Origin: Leuconostocaceae bacterium ESL0723
Lineage (GTDB): Bacteria; Bacillota; Bacilli; Lactobacillales; Lactobacillaceae
Assembly: GCA_029392055.1 (NCBI GenBank)
Contig: CP113928.1
Location: 370,501-434,500, forward strand
Length of the DNA: 64,000 bases
Reading direction: 5' to 3'
The first letter of the stretch is position 1. Each line of letters starts with the position of its first letter. The position numbers were made by a program, and so were the translations under genes. Positions 9,616 to 18,981 of the stretch are shown piece by piece. The notes under the pieces are model-generated. The model had not been told where the DNA came from. It made no database searches and saw only the letters and a list, made by a program, of their open reading frames with translations.

Positions 9616-10935
9616 ATGGCATTTGTAGATCAAGCACAAGTTGAGTTAAAGGCCGGTAAGGGCGGCGATGGGATTGTTTCCTTCCGTCACGAAAAGTACG
9701 TGGCCATGGGGGGGCCCTTTGGCGGCGACGGCGGTCATGGGGGTTCGATTATCTTAAAGGTCGATGAAGGCCTGCGGACCCTGATGGACTTTCGTTATAA
9801 CCGCCATTTTAAGGCTCAGCCCGGTGGTCAGGGCGGTACCAAGGGGATGACCGGTAAGTCGGCCGAAGACCGGATTATCCGGGTACCCGAGGGGACGATT
9901 GTGACCGATGCCGATACCGGTGAGTTCCTCGGGGACCTGACTGAAAATGGCCAAACTTTACTGGTTGCTAAGGGCGGCCGCGGTGGCCGTGGGAATATCC
10001 GCTTTGCTACACCTGCCAACCCAGCGCCGGAACTTTCTGAAAATGGGGAGCCGGGCCAGGTCCGCAACATCCGCTTGGAACTACGGGTCCTCGCCGATGT
10101 TGGCCTGGTTGGTTTCCCTTCGGCTGGGAAGTCGACCTTGCTTTCAGTGGTGTCCAACGCCAAGCCTAAGATTGCAGCCTATCATTTCACGACCCTGTCG
10201 CCTAACATCGGCATGGTCCGCCTGCCAGACGGGCACGACTTTGTCATGGCGGATTTGCCCGGCTTGATTGAGGGAGCGGCCAGCGGGGTTGGTCTTGGGA
10301 TTGAGTTCCTGCGTCACGTCGAACGGACCCGGGTCATCTTGCACCTGGTCGATATGTCCGGTATCGAAGGGCAGGACCCTTATACCCAGTACCGTAAGAT
10401 TTTAGATGAGCTCAAGCAGTACGACCCAACCCTGCTGGAGCGTCCCCAAATTGTGGTTGGGACCAAGATGGACATGCCCGATGCGGCTGAGAATTTTGAG
10501 AAATTCAAGGCTGAAGTGGCCAAGGATTCTGGACTGCCTAACCAACCAGAGGTTATGTCGATTTCGTCGATTACCCGGGATGGGGTCCAGACCCTGCTTC
10601 AAAAAACCGAGCAGGCCTTGGATGCTGCACCGGTGCCTGAGAGCTATCACAACCAGGACGATGAAGTCGCCGAAGAAAAGCGCTACGAATTCAAGGAAGA
10701 CAAGCCTGAATTCACGGTTGAGTGGGAAGCGGATGGTGACTACTGGTTAATCAGCGGGGCGGCCATCGAAAAGCTTTACGCCATGACCAACATGCAGCGG
10801 GAAGCCACCATCATGCGCTTTGCCCGGCAACTACGCCACATGGGTGTTGATGAACGCCTGAAGGAAGCTGGTGCCAAGCCCGGTGATGAGGTGCGGATTA
10901 ATAATTCTGACTTCTTATTTGAATACAGTGAATAA
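9616..10935 (+). CDS. obg: GTPase Obg/CgtA
   Basis: An essential ribosome-associated GTPase linked to 50S assembly and stress signalling. Three domains are visible. The glycine-rich Obg fold (residues 1-158) has repeats such as [11 protein letters not shown] and GGRGGRGN. The G domain has G1 GFPSAGKST (about 166-174), G3 DLPGLIEGA and G4 GTKMD, the last being a T-for-N variant of NKxD. A C-terminal OCT domain follows (about residues 355-435). Length 439 is normal. The start at 9616 aligns with the family, but only a weak AGG precedes it. Confidence 0.96.
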   Translation: MAFVDQAQVELKAGKGGDGIVSFRHEKYVAMGGPFGGDGGHGGSIILKVDEGLRTLMDFRYNRHFKAQPGGQGGTKGMTGKSAEDRIIRVPEGTIVTDADTGEFLGDLTENGQTLLVAKGGRGGRGNIRFATPANPAPELSENGEPGQVRNIRLELRVLADVGLVGFPSAGKSTLLSVVSNAKPKIAAYHFTTLSPNIGMVRLPDGHDFVMADLPGLIEGAASGVGLGIEFLRHVERTRVILHLVDMSGIEGQDPYTQYRKILDELKQYDPTLLERPQIVVGTKMDMPDAAENFEKFKAEVAKDSGLPNQPEVMSISSITRDGVQTLLQKTEQALDAAPVPESYHNQDDEVAEEKRYEFKEDKPEFTVEWEADGDYWLISGAAIEKLYAMTNMQREATIMRFARQLRHMGVDERLKEAGAKPGDEVRINNSDFLFEYSE

Positions 10936-10955
10936 AAGCCGTCAGGCTTTTTTTC
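10935..10955 (+). terminator. obg terminator
   Basis: AAAGCC-GTCA-GGCTTT stem followed by further T residues, overlapping the obg stop codon. Confidence 0.65.
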
Positions 10956-11053
10956 TTGCCCTAAAGTCTGGGCGCAACCTGCAAAGGCGGTCGTCTTCTT
11001 TGATATAATGAAAGAAGTTGAATGCTTTTTTACCCTGAAAAAGGAGGTCGCCC

Positions 11054-12076
11054 ATGTTGAAATTAGGGATCGTTGGCACCGGCTGGATTAGCCGAGATTT
11101 TGTTAAAGCCGCCCAGGAAAGCCAGCAGTACGAATTTCACGGTTTGTATTCGCGTTCCAGCGAGCGGGCCGGCCAGTTTCTAGCCGAATTGGACCCCGAG
11201 TACACCGCCGCCACTCTGGTTTTTGATAACTACCAGGACCTTTTGGACCAGGTAGAGGTGGTTTACATTGCCTCGCCCAACAGTGTCCACTTTGAACAGG
11301 TTCAGGCAGCAATTGCGGCCGATGTTAACGTGATTGTGGAGAAAACAGCCCTGGCCAACCCGGCTGAGTTTAGCCAGGTCAAAGAGTCACTGGCCCAGCA
11401 TCCTGGCGTGCGCTTTTTTGAGGCGGCCCGCCATATTTACCAGGATAATTTTCACATTGTCAGTCAGGCCTTGAAAAATCTTTCGATGATTCAGGGGGCG
11501 ACCCTGGTCATGGCCCAGTATTCCTCCCGCTATGATGCCTACCTGGCCGGTGAAAACCCCAATGTCTTTAATTTAGACTTTGCGGCTGGGGCCCTCTACG
11601 ACTTAGGCGTTTACCCGCTCTATGCCGCCCTGGCCTGGTTTGGTCAGCCCTTAGCGGTCCAGTATTTACCAGTGCTACTAGACAATGGCGCTGATAGTGG
11701 TGGTACGGCCACGCTGTTTTACGGTGACTACAACGTGACCCTGCTCTTTAGTAAAACCCATAACACGACCTTGCCTAGTGAAATCTATGGTCGCCGTGAC
11801 CTGATTCAAATCAGTCACATCGCGGACTGGGACCACGTCAAGTACTTTGATGGCCGCGGTCACAGCGACCACCTCGGTGAAGATGACCCGGAGCGCAATC
11901 CGATGTTGGCTGAGGCGAAGGCCTTTGCAAACATGTTCAACCAGCCAGATGAAACCCAGGTAGAGTACCAAAAACTCTTTGACCTGGCAGAATTGGTGAA
12001 CCATACCCTCTACCAGTTGCGCCAGTCGGCCAACCTAGTTTTCCCAGCAGATGAAGGATACGATGACCAGCATTAA
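11054..12076 (+). CDS. Gfo/Idh/MocA family oxidoreductase
   Basis: A 340-residue NAD(P)-dependent dehydrogenase. The N-terminal Rossmann fold begins KLGIVGTGWISRDFVKA (G-x-G-x-x-x motif), and VYIASPNSVHFEQ and VIVEKTALANP are the family's EKP-like cofactor and catalytic region (Lys at about residue 97, with T-A replacing the common P). A C-terminal alpha/beta domain follows. Sugar or inositol derivatives are the usual substrates; the actual one is unknown. An extended -10 (TGATATAAT, 11001-11009) and AAGGAGG precede it. Its 3' end overlaps the downstream helicase, suggesting co-transcription. Confidence 0.85.
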   Translation: MLKLGIVGTGWISRDFVKAAQESQQYEFHGLYSRSSERAGQFLAELDPEYTAATLVFDNYQDLLDQVEVVYIASPNSVHFEQVQAAIAADVNVIVEKTALANPAEFSQVKESLAQHPGVRFFEAARHIYQDNFHIVSQALKNLSMIQGATLVMAQYSSRYDAYLAGENPNVFNLDFAAGALYDLGVYPLYAALAWFGQPLAVQYLPVLLDNGADSGGTATLFYGDYNVTLLFSKTHNTTLPSEIYGRRDLIQISHIADWDHVKYFDGRGHSDHLGEDDPERNPMLAEAKAFANMFNQPDETQVEYQKLFDLAELVNHTLYQLRQSANLVFPADEGYDDQH

Positions 12077-13367
12077 TCCAGCCCTACAAGCGGTCTTTGA
12101 CCAAAAATTTACGGCGCCAACGCCCATCCAGGCGGCCCTCTTTGACCCCCTGACCGCTGGTCAGTCCCTCTTAGGACTGGCACCAACTGGGAGTGGAAAG
12201 ACCTTAGCCTTTGCCCTGCCGGCCCTAAGTCGGATTGAAGCCGGTGCGGGAGTTCAAGCAATTGTGATTGCACCTAGTCAGGAACTGGCCGTGCAAATTA
12301 GTACGGTCTTTCGACAGTGGGGTCAGACTTTAGATATCCGCGTCGCCACCTTGATTGGTGGTGCGAATGGTCGCCGCCAGGCCGACAAGCTTAAAAAAGA
12401 TCGACCCGAAGTGGTCGTAGGTACCCTGGGCCGGGTTCTGACGATGGCTCGGGGTCAGGCCCTGAAGTTAGATCACGTCGAAGAACTCATTGTCGATGAG
12501 GCCGACGAAGTTGTTGTGCCCGAGCGTTATGATGATTTGGCCTGGTTAGCCCAGCACTTGCCCGATGACTACCAGCTGGCCCTGTTTTCGGCTACCGACG
12601 GTGTTGATTTGGCCCAGGTCCAAGCAAAGTTAGGCCGGCAGTTAGCGATTGTTTCTGAAGGACACCAACAGCCACCTGCCGTCATAAGCCACCACTATCA
12701 GTACAGTGATGAGCGCAGTAAGATTAAAATCTTGACCCAGCTGGCCCGTGATGGCCATCAAGCCCTGGTCTTCTTTAACAGTGTTGGTGCCCTGGTTAAG
12801 GCCCAATCAGCCCTCCAGCACAACCACGTGCCGGTGATGAGTCTAGGCGCCAATGAGAAGAATCAGGTCAACCGGGCCCAGGCCTTAAAGCAGTTCCGGC
12901 AGGGTAAGTTGCCCCTGCTCCTGGCGACGGATGTGGCTGCCCGTGGTCTGGATATTGTTGATTTGCCTTTGGTGGTCAATGCTCAGCTGCCTAGGTCTAA
13001 GAAGACCTACATCCACCGGACTGGGCGGACTGGACGAGCTGGCAAGGATGGCGAGATTTTAAACCTGGGTAACGACCATGACATCCGTAACCTGCGGAAG
13101 TTACTAGGCGATACCTACACGCTGACGGCGGTTAAGGCAGCTGCTACCCAGTCAGCCGAGACAGAGCCAGTCACCAGTACTAAGGGGGAACCGGCCCAGT
13201 CGGTTGCTCAAACTGACCGACCAGGGCAGGGGACTGCTGTTAAGCCAGTGGCCAAGTCCCGGCCAGCCACCCCAACCGCCGCCAAACCAGCCCGTAAGAA
13301 AAAGAACCGCCACCACAAGGACAAGGGTAAGCCCAAGTGGGCTAAGACTGGCCACCATCCTAAGTAA
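12063..13367 (+). CDS. DEAD-box ATP-dependent RNA helicase
   Basis: A 434-residue RNA helicase, probably acting in mRNA turnover or ribosome assembly. Motifs in order: Q-motif (FTAPTPIQAAL), I (APTGSGKT), Ia (APSQELA), II (DEAD), III (SAT), V (ATDVAARGLDI) and VI (HRTGRTGRAG). A basic Lys/Arg/Pro/Ala-rich tail (about residues 360-434) resembles CshB-type proteins. The start is put at 12063, where AAGGA has good spacing; an ATG at 12051 is possible. It overlaps the oxidoreductase by 14 bases. Which Csh paralogue this is cannot be settled from sequence alone. Confidence 0.92.
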   Translation: MTSINPALQAVFDQKFTAPTPIQAALFDPLTAGQSLLGLAPTGSGKTLAFALPALSRIEAGAGVQAIVIAPSQELAVQISTVFRQWGQTLDIRVATLIGGANGRRQADKLKKDRPEVVVGTLGRVLTMARGQALKLDHVEELIVDEADEVVVPERYDDLAWLAQHLPDDYQLALFSATDGVDLAQVQAKLGRQLAIVSEGHQQPPAVISHHYQYSDERSKIKILTQLARDGHQALVFFNSVGALVKAQSALQHNHVPVMSLGANEKNQVNRAQALKQFRQGKLPLLLATDVAARGLDIVDLPLVVNAQLPRSKKTYIHRTGRTGRAGKDGEILNLGNDHDIRNLRKLLGDTYTLTAVKAAATQSAETEPVTSTKGEPAQSVAQTDRPGQGTAVKPVAKSRPATPTAAKPARKKKNRHHKDKGKPKWAKTGHHPK

Positions 13368-13430
13368 GAGGGGGTGGGCCAACCCCAAGGTCGTCAGCCG
13401 ACCGATTTTATCAAGTAAGGAAGTAGGATT

Positions 13431-14264
13431 ATGCCAGAATTACCAGAAGTTGAAACCGTCCGACGCGGCTTGGCCGCCCTGATTACCGGGGCCAAGATTA
13501 CTGACGTTGACGTGCCCTATCCCAAGGTAATTAATGGTGATGTGCCTGACTTTGTTGCCCAGGTGAAGGGGGCGACTTTCAAGCACTTTGACCGGCGTGG
13601 TAAGTACCTGCTCTTTCGGTTGGATAATGGTAAGACGATTGTTTCCCATCTACGGATGGAAGGGCAGTACTCGGTTGAACCAGCCGGCGCTGACTGGCAC
13701 AAACACTCCGAAATCATCTTCCACCTGGCTGACGATCGGACCCTGATGTACAACGATACCCGCCGCTTTGGCCGGATGACGATTGCCACTACCGGTGAAG
13801 AGGCCAAAGCCGTGCCGACCTTGGCCAAGCTGGGGCCGGAACCAACCGAAGCGGACTTGAAGCTGGACTACATGGTCGAGATTTTTCACAAGTCCCACCG
13901 GATGGTGAAGCCCTTCTTGCTGGATCAGACCAAGATTGCCGGCTTAGGCAATATCTACACCGATGAGGTCCTTTGGCAGACCAAGATTCATCCCAAGACC
14001 TTGACCGATGACTTGAGCGAAGCCCAGTTGGCGGAGCTCCGTGAAAATATCATTGAAGAAATTAAAAAGGCAATTGCCGGTCACGGTACCACTGTTCATA
14101 GTTTTAGTAATGTATTTGGCCAGGTTGGCCAGTTCCAAAACCAACTGGACGTTTACGGCCGGGCCGGTAAGCCTTGTCTTCGTTGTGAAACCACCCTGGA
14201 GAAAATTAAGGTGGCCCAGCGGGGGACAACCTTCTGCCCACACTGCCAGGTTGAAGTTCGTTAG
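13431..14264 (+). CDS. mutM: Formamidopyrimidine-DNA glycosylase
   Basis: It removes 8-oxoguanine and other oxidised purines and nicks the abasic site. The mature N-terminus PELPEVETV provides the catalytic proline, and FDRRGKYLLF contains the conserved Lys near residue 57. The C-terminal zinc finger reads C-x2-C ... C-x2-C (CLRC, about residue 248; CPHC, about 270). Length 277 is normal. AAGGA stands before the ATG at 13431. In lactobacilli mutM commonly precedes coaE; here a DUF975 gene lies between. Confidence 0.97.
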   Translation: MPELPEVETVRRGLAALITGAKITDVDVPYPKVINGDVPDFVAQVKGATFKHFDRRGKYLLFRLDNGKTIVSHLRMEGQYSVEPAGADWHKHSEIIFHLADDRTLMYNDTRRFGRMTIATTGEEAKAVPTLAKLGPEPTEADLKLDYMVEIFHKSHRMVKPFLLDQTKIAGLGNIYTDEVLWQTKIHPKTLTDDLSEAQLAELRENIIEEIKKAIAGHGTTVHSFSNVFGQVGQFQNQLDVYGRAGKPCLRCETTLEKIKVAQRGTTFCPHCQVEVR

Positions 14265-14300
14265 TTTTTTTCGTCAGGAGCATTTAGAAAGGATTTTTTG

Positions 14301-15017
14301 TTGAAACTGACACCCATCAATCGTAAGCGGGTGAAATACACCGCCCGCAAACATATCCAAGAGCACTTCGGTCAGGCCGTAAAAATTAACATTTTTATGA
14401 TTATCTGGCAGATTTTGCGGGTTTGGAGCGGGTGGGGCGTAGTGGCCCTGGCCGCGGTTTTAGCAACCACGACAACACCAGATACGCTCAGTTCAGACCA
14501 GGGTTCCGGTAATTACATTGGCTCCTTTATTGTTCAAACCATCCTGGCCGTCCTGGTCTGGTCGACGATGTGGGCCATCATTGACCAGTTCCGTAAGCCC
14601 AAGGAGGCATCCAGCCTGGGTAACATTCTCCAAGCCTTTAGCGGTCGCCGCTTCCTGCCAACCTTTGTCTTAGCACTAGACCAGCGGATTTTAATTTTTC
14701 TCTGGCATCTCTGCTTTCTGGTCCCAGGCTTTGTTAAACGTTTTTCCTACGCCCAGACTTACTACGCCTTGAAAATGGACCAGCTCTATCACCGGCGCCA
14801 GGGTTCTTTGACCGACTATATTACCATCAGCCGGCGGGTCATGTACGGTCGTAAATTTGAATTATTCTGCCTGGAATTAAGCTTTATCGGCTGGCACCTG
14901 CTGGGGATTTTCACCCTGGGATTCGCCTATATTTACATTGTCCCTTACCTCAACACCAGTCGGGTGGTATATTCTAGTCAGGTCTTTACACTGGCCACGA
15001 TTGAGGGGGCCCGCTAA
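14301..15017 (+). CDS. DUF975 family integral membrane protein
   Basis: A 238-residue membrane protein and diverged paralogue of the gene at 5163. Shared features are an N-terminal basic block (RKRVKYTARKHIQEHFGQ), a hydrophobic core, a K/R-F-E-L-F segment and the conserved end LSFIGWHLLGIFTLGFAYIYIVPYLNTSRVVYS. The start is TTG at 14301 with AAAGGA upstream; another TTG at 14298 is closer to the ribosome site. Its stop codon overlaps the coaE ATG (TAATG), so it is translationally coupled to coaE. Function is unknown. Confidence 0.75.
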   Translation: MKLTPINRKRVKYTARKHIQEHFGQAVKINIFMIIWQILRVWSGWGVVALAAVLATTTTPDTLSSDQGSGNYIGSFIVQTILAVLVWSTMWAIIDQFRKPKEASSLGNILQAFSGRRFLPTFVLALDQRILIFLWHLCFLVPGFVKRFSYAQTYYALKMDQLYHRRQGSLTDYITISRRVMYGRKFELFCLELSFIGWHLLGIFTLGFAYIYIVPYLNTSRVVYSSQVFTLATIEGAR

Positions 15018-15622
15018 TGTTAAAAGTTGGTTTAACCGGGGGGATTGCGACCGGGAAGTCGACCGTTAGTCAGCAGTTAAAGGCGGCTGGTTTTCCAGTT
15101 TTGGATGCTGACCAGGTCGCCCGCGCCGTGGTTGAGCCCGGTTCGCCTCTGTTGGATAAAATTCAAGCGGCCTTCGGGTCAGAGATGGTAGTTGACGGGC
15201 ACTTGGACCGCAAAAAGCTGGGGCAGAGAGTGTTTGCGGATAAAGCAGCCCTGGACCAGCTCAACGCTATCATGCAACCGGCCATCAGTCAGCAGATGCG
15301 GGCTGAGATTGAGGCCTATCAGGAAAAGGGGACACCGGTCCTCATTTTAGACGTACCCCTACTCTTTGAACGGGGCTACCAGGAATCCAACTTGGTTGAC
15401 TGGGTAGTCGTCGTCGCAGCTAGCCCCGCCATTGAGCGCCAGCGTCTAGAAACCCGCAACGGCCTTTCCGACCAGGAAGCTGACCAGCGAATCAAGGCCC
15501 AGCTACCCCTCAGTGAAAAAGTAGCCCAGGCCGACTGGGTTATTAACAATGATGGTGATTTAGCCGCCCTGAAACAGTCGGTGGCAACCTTAATTCAACA
15601 CTTAAAAGAGGTTTCTCCATGA
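15017..15622 (+). CDS. coaE: Dephospho-CoA kinase
   Basis: It phosphorylates the ribose 3'-OH of dephospho-CoA, the last step of coenzyme A synthesis. The P-loop GLTGGIATGKST spans residues 6-17, DADQVAR at about 33-39 is the family's acidic motif, and DVPLLFE is the conserved middle motif. Length 201 is normal. It overlaps both neighbours by 1-4 bases (TAATG upstream, ATGA downstream), placing it inside the mutM-dnaI operon. Confidence 0.96.
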   Translation: MLKVGLTGGIATGKSTVSQQLKAAGFPVLDADQVARAVVEPGSPLLDKIQAAFGSEMVVDGHLDRKKLGQRVFADKAALDQLNAIMQPAISQQMRAEIEAYQEKGTPVLILDVPLLFERGYQESNLVDWVVVVAASPAIERQRLETRNGLSDQEADQRIKAQLPLSEKVAQADWVINNDGDLAALKQSVATLIQHLKEVSP

Positions 15623-16947
15623 AACAAGACCAATTTCGTTCAGCACTAACGGCCAATGACCGCTACCAAGTTCTGATGGACCAGTCTGTGGCCCTCAGCG
15701 ATTTGGAGCGGGTTTTTAGCCTTTATCTGCCCTTTATTGGTAACGATGGTTACGTGCTCTACCACTTTTTGGTCACCGAGGGACAGGCGGACAGTCAGCC
15801 TAACCAAGATCATAATTTAATCTTAGATAGTCTCAACCTGAGCCTACCCGCCCTGGTTAGTAGTCAGCGGCGGCTGGAAGCCGCTGGCCTGTTGAAAACC
15901 TTTTACCAGGAACAGGGGACTGGCGGGTATACCTACCAGGTTCAGGCGCCCCTATCAGCAGCGGCCTTCTTTAACGAGGCCCTCTTAGCCGGTTTGCTCT
16001 ATAAGTTTGTTGGCGAGGAACGCTTTCAAACCCTACATAATCGTTACCAACCAAGCGCCCAGATACCAAGTGGGACTGAAGTATCGGCCAAGTTTCTCCA
16101 GGTCTTTGAACCCAGTAACTCACCGATTAGCACCCAGGCCCTGGCTGAGACAGCCAATCAGCCGGCAGTTGATACAGCCGGTTTCCACTTTGACTTTGAC
16201 GCCTTTGTCAGCCTGGTGCAGGGTAGTAGTCAGCCGGCCCTGGATAAGCAGCGACGCTTCTTGGTTGGCCAGGCCCTCCTGTATGGCTTAAATGAGCAGC
16301 AGCTGGCGCAGGCCGTGACCCGGACCGTTCGCTTGGATGACCACCAGGTTGACCAAATGGCCCTCCAACGCTACCTAAAGGCGACTTATGGTCAGCAGCA
16401 AGTCCCTGAAACCAAAGACAGCCAGGCCGACCCAGCTAAGAACCAGGAGCAAGACAGCACCGGCGCTAAGCCCCAGGTTAGTGAGGCCCTCCAGCGCCTC
16501 TACCAGGCTGCCAACCAGTTAGCACCACTGCCGTTTCTGTCACAACTCAAGGCTAACCAGCACGGCTTTGTCAGCAATAGTGAACGGCGCCTGCTAACTG
16601 ACCTAATCGACCAAAATATCCTGCCGGTGCCGGTGATTAACATTCTGACCTACCAGGTGATTGTGGGGATGGGGAATGCTTCTTTGAACCGGAATTTGGT
16701 GGATGCCATTGCCAATGCCTGGGCTAAGAACCAGGTCAAGACACCGGCGGAAGCCGTCGCTCAAATCAAAGCCCACCAGGCCGGTGGCCAGCAAAACCGG
16801 TCCAGTGGTCAGAATCGGCGTTACCAGCGGGCTACCAAGGTGGAACCGAACCTGGCTAAACGTGATCAGGCTCAGGCTCCTAAGCACGACGCCAGTGAGG
16901 TTCAAGCTGCCCTGGCCCGCCTGAAAGAATTAAAGACGAAGAATTGA
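15619..16947 (+). CDS. dnaB: Replication initiation and membrane attachment protein DnaB (helicase loader)
   Basis: This is the Firmicutes DnaB, which with DnaD and DnaI loads the replicative helicase; it is not the helicase itself. Length 442 and position before dnaI are typical. The N-terminal winged-helix-like region includes LERVFSLYLPFIGNDGYVLYHFL (about residues 27-49), and the C-terminal DnaB/DnaD domain (DDBH2) includes NILPVPVINILTYQVI. A low-complexity, Gln-rich basic linker precedes the end. The start overlaps the coaE stop (ATGA). No nrdR gene lies between coaE and dnaB, unlike in many relatives. Confidence 0.93.
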   Translation: MKQDQFRSALTANDRYQVLMDQSVALSDLERVFSLYLPFIGNDGYVLYHFLVTEGQADSQPNQDHNLILDSLNLSLPALVSSQRRLEAAGLLKTFYQEQGTGGYTYQVQAPLSAAAFFNEALLAGLLYKFVGEERFQTLHNRYQPSAQIPSGTEVSAKFLQVFEPSNSPISTQALAETANQPAVDTAGFHFDFDAFVSLVQGSSQPALDKQRRFLVGQALLYGLNEQQLAQAVTRTVRLDDHQVDQMALQRYLKATYGQQQVPETKDSQADPAKNQEQDSTGAKPQVSEALQRLYQAANQLAPLPFLSQLKANQHGFVSNSERRLLTDLIDQNILPVPVINILTYQVIVGMGNASLNRNLVDAIANAWAKNQVKTPAEAVAQIKAHQAGGQQNRSSGQNRRYQRATKVEPNLAKRDQAQAPKHDASEVQAALARLKELKTKN

Positions 16948-16954
16948 GGAAGTT

Positions 16955-17896
16955 ATGCAGAGCCTTGCGGAAGTACTAAAGGAATTTCAACGGCGGCACC
17001 AGGTTAGTAACAATGCCAACCTGGCCCAGGTCGTCCAGACCATCAGTCAGGACAACGATGTCCGCCAGTTTTGGCAGGAGCACCAAGACCAACTCCGGCC
17101 CGATGCCTTTGAGCGCAAACTGATGGATTTGTACGAATTTGTCCAGCAAAAGCAGCGGATTGCGGCCGGTAAGAAGTCCCTTTATCCGGGTTACCATCCC
17201 GCCCTAGGTCTAGAAAAAGGCTATCCCTACGTAAAATACGTGGCCGATCAAAAGACCCAGGAGGCCGAGCGACAAAAGACCAAGCTAACCCGCTTTCAAA
17301 TTCCAAAGGCCGCCCAAAGGGCTGATCTCCAAGAGATTGCGGCCAGTACTGGTACCGACCAGGACCGGGCCGATGCCCTGACCGAAGTGGTCCGGGTCCT
17401 CAGTGATTTGAGCGCTGGTGGGGATGATGACTTTGTTCCTGGTATTTACCTCTCGGGTGACTTTGGGGTGGGGAAGACCTACCTGATGGGGGCCTTGGCC
17501 AATGCCCTGGCTGCCAATGATATCGGCGTGCTCTTTATCCATTTTCCATCCTTTATCAACCAGCTCAAGGCCAGTTTTAACCGGCCCCAGGCGGCGGTCA
17601 ATGACCTAGTTGAGCAGGCCAAGAAGGTTCCCGTCCTGATTATTGATGATATCGGAGCGGACACCCTGACTGCTTGGAGCCGAGACGATGTCTTAGCCAT
17701 TATCCTGGAATACCGGATGCAAAATGAACTCACGACCTGCTTTACCTCGAATTTTGACTGGCAGTCCTTGGAGCAGTACCTGGCCCAAACCCGGGATGGG
17801 AAGGAACCCGGTAAGGCGGCCCGTTTAATGCAGCGAATTCAGTTTCTCTCCCGACCAGTGAACATGGCCGGTCCTAATCGGCGGTTACAATCTTGA
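16955..17896 (+). CDS. dnaI: Primosomal protein DnaI (helicase loader ATPase)
   Basis: An AAA+ ATPase that opens and loads the replicative helicase. The N-terminal helicase-binding domain covers residues 1-105. Walker A GDFGVGKTYLMGAL starts near residue 167, Walker B VLIIDDIGAD near 227, and LTTCFTSNFD is the sensor I region. Length 313 is normal. GAGGAAG precedes the ATG at 16955, 7 bases after the dnaB stop. The stop overlaps the start of the next gene. Confidence 0.96.
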   Translation: MQSLAEVLKEFQRRHQVSNNANLAQVVQTISQDNDVRQFWQEHQDQLRPDAFERKLMDLYEFVQQKQRIAAGKKSLYPGYHPALGLEKGYPYVKYVADQKTQEAERQKTKLTRFQIPKAAQRADLQEIAASTGTDQDRADALTEVVRVLSDLSAGGDDDFVPGIYLSGDFGVGKTYLMGALANALAANDIGVLFIHFPSFINQLKASFNRPQAAVNDLVEQAKKVPVLIIDDIGADTLTAWSRDDVLAIILEYRMQNELTTCFTSNFDWQSLEQYLAQTRDGKEPGKAARLMQRIQFLSRPVNMAGPNRRLQS

Positions 17897-18981
17897 AATT
17901 ATGGCACTTGATTAAAAAATATGGCTGGCTGCCATTATTGCTGCTGGTGACCTGGGTGGGTCTCCGGCACGATGCCTTCCTCTATCAGGACCCCGTCGGG
18001 CAGGTAGTCCGGGTCCAGACCTTGAACAAAGGATCAGTGACTGACGAGCACGGCAACGAGGATGAGGCGGTCAGTGAACGGCTGACCATCAAGCTCCTCA
18101 ATCGGTCCGGCCAGGTTCAAATTGACAACGGTTATGCCCAGTCCCAAGCCATTACCGCCCATTACCGGGTGGGTGATCAGGTTATTTTGAGCCATGCCGG
18201 CGGGCACAACTGGCAGGTCTTTTCCCTCAAACGCGACGCCCTGCTGGGTACGCTTGTGCTGCTCTTTGTATCTTTGCTGCTAATCTATGGTCGCCTGCGG
18301 GCCGGCGGTTTCCTCTTGCTTAGTTTGGGTCTAAACCTAGCCCTCTTTGGCCTGGCTTTGGTCGCTGACATTCAGGTTAAGAGTGTGAGTGTAGTCGGTC
18401 TCTTTGCCACCGTGGCGGTGGCCATGGCCGCCCTCAGCCTCTTTTTGGTCCTGGGTTGGGGCCTGCAAATGGGCATTACCTGGGCAGCGACGGTTCTTTC
18501 GACCGGCCTGGCCTTGATAGTCATGGTCGTCTGCTTGAGCCTGACTCACAACGAGGGGGTCCACTTTGAGACCATGTCCTATGTGACCCAGGTGCCGAAA
18601 ACGCTCTTTTATGCCCAGACCATTATTGGGGTGCTGGGCGCGGTGATGGACGAATCCTCTGACATTATTGCAGCCCTCTTTGGTATGCACCGGGAAAATC
18701 CGAACCGACCCTTCCATGACTACTGGCAGGCCGGTCAGTCGGTCGGTCGCGAAATTCTCGGCACCTTGGTCAATATCTTGTTTATGATTTTTATTGCCGA
18801 AACGATTCCGATGGTGATTTTGATGTTACGGAATGGCAATAACTGGTCTTATATCCTAGACCAGGTCATGAACTTGGGCATTTTACAAACCGTGGTATCC
18901 GGCCTAGGAATTGTCCTGGCAGTGCCGGTGACAGCCCTCTTGGGTGCCACCTTCCTAGTTAAAAGGGGGGATCAGTCATGA
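17893..18981 (+). CDS. YibE/F family membrane protein (first of a pair)
   Basis: A 362-residue protein with one N-terminal helix, a soluble extracytoplasmic segment of about 80 residues (beta-rich, with VGDQVILSHAGG) and seven to eight helices after it. LGAVMDESSDIIAAL and GREILGTLVNILFM are characteristic of the YibE/F family, whose activity is unknown. The start is TTG at 17893, overlapping the dnaI stop by four bases. The stop overlaps the ATG of the second YibE/F gene (ATGA). The two proteins probably work together. Confidence 0.8.
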   Translation: MKLWHLIKKYGWLPLLLLVTWVGLRHDAFLYQDPVGQVVRVQTLNKGSVTDEHGNEDEAVSERLTIKLLNRSGQVQIDNGYAQSQAITAHYRVGDQVILSHAGGHNWQVFSLKRDALLGTLVLLFVSLLLIYGRLRAGGFLLLSLGLNLALFGLALVADIQVKSVSVVGLFATVAVAMAALSLFLVLGWGLQMGITWAATVLSTGLALIVMVVCLSLTHNEGVHFETMSYVTQVPKTLFYAQTIIGVLGAVMDESSDIIAALFGMHRENPNRPFHDYWQAGQSVGREILGTLVNILFMIFIAETIPMVILMLRNGNNWSYILDQVMNLGILQTVVSGLGIVLAVPVTALLGATFLVKRGDQS

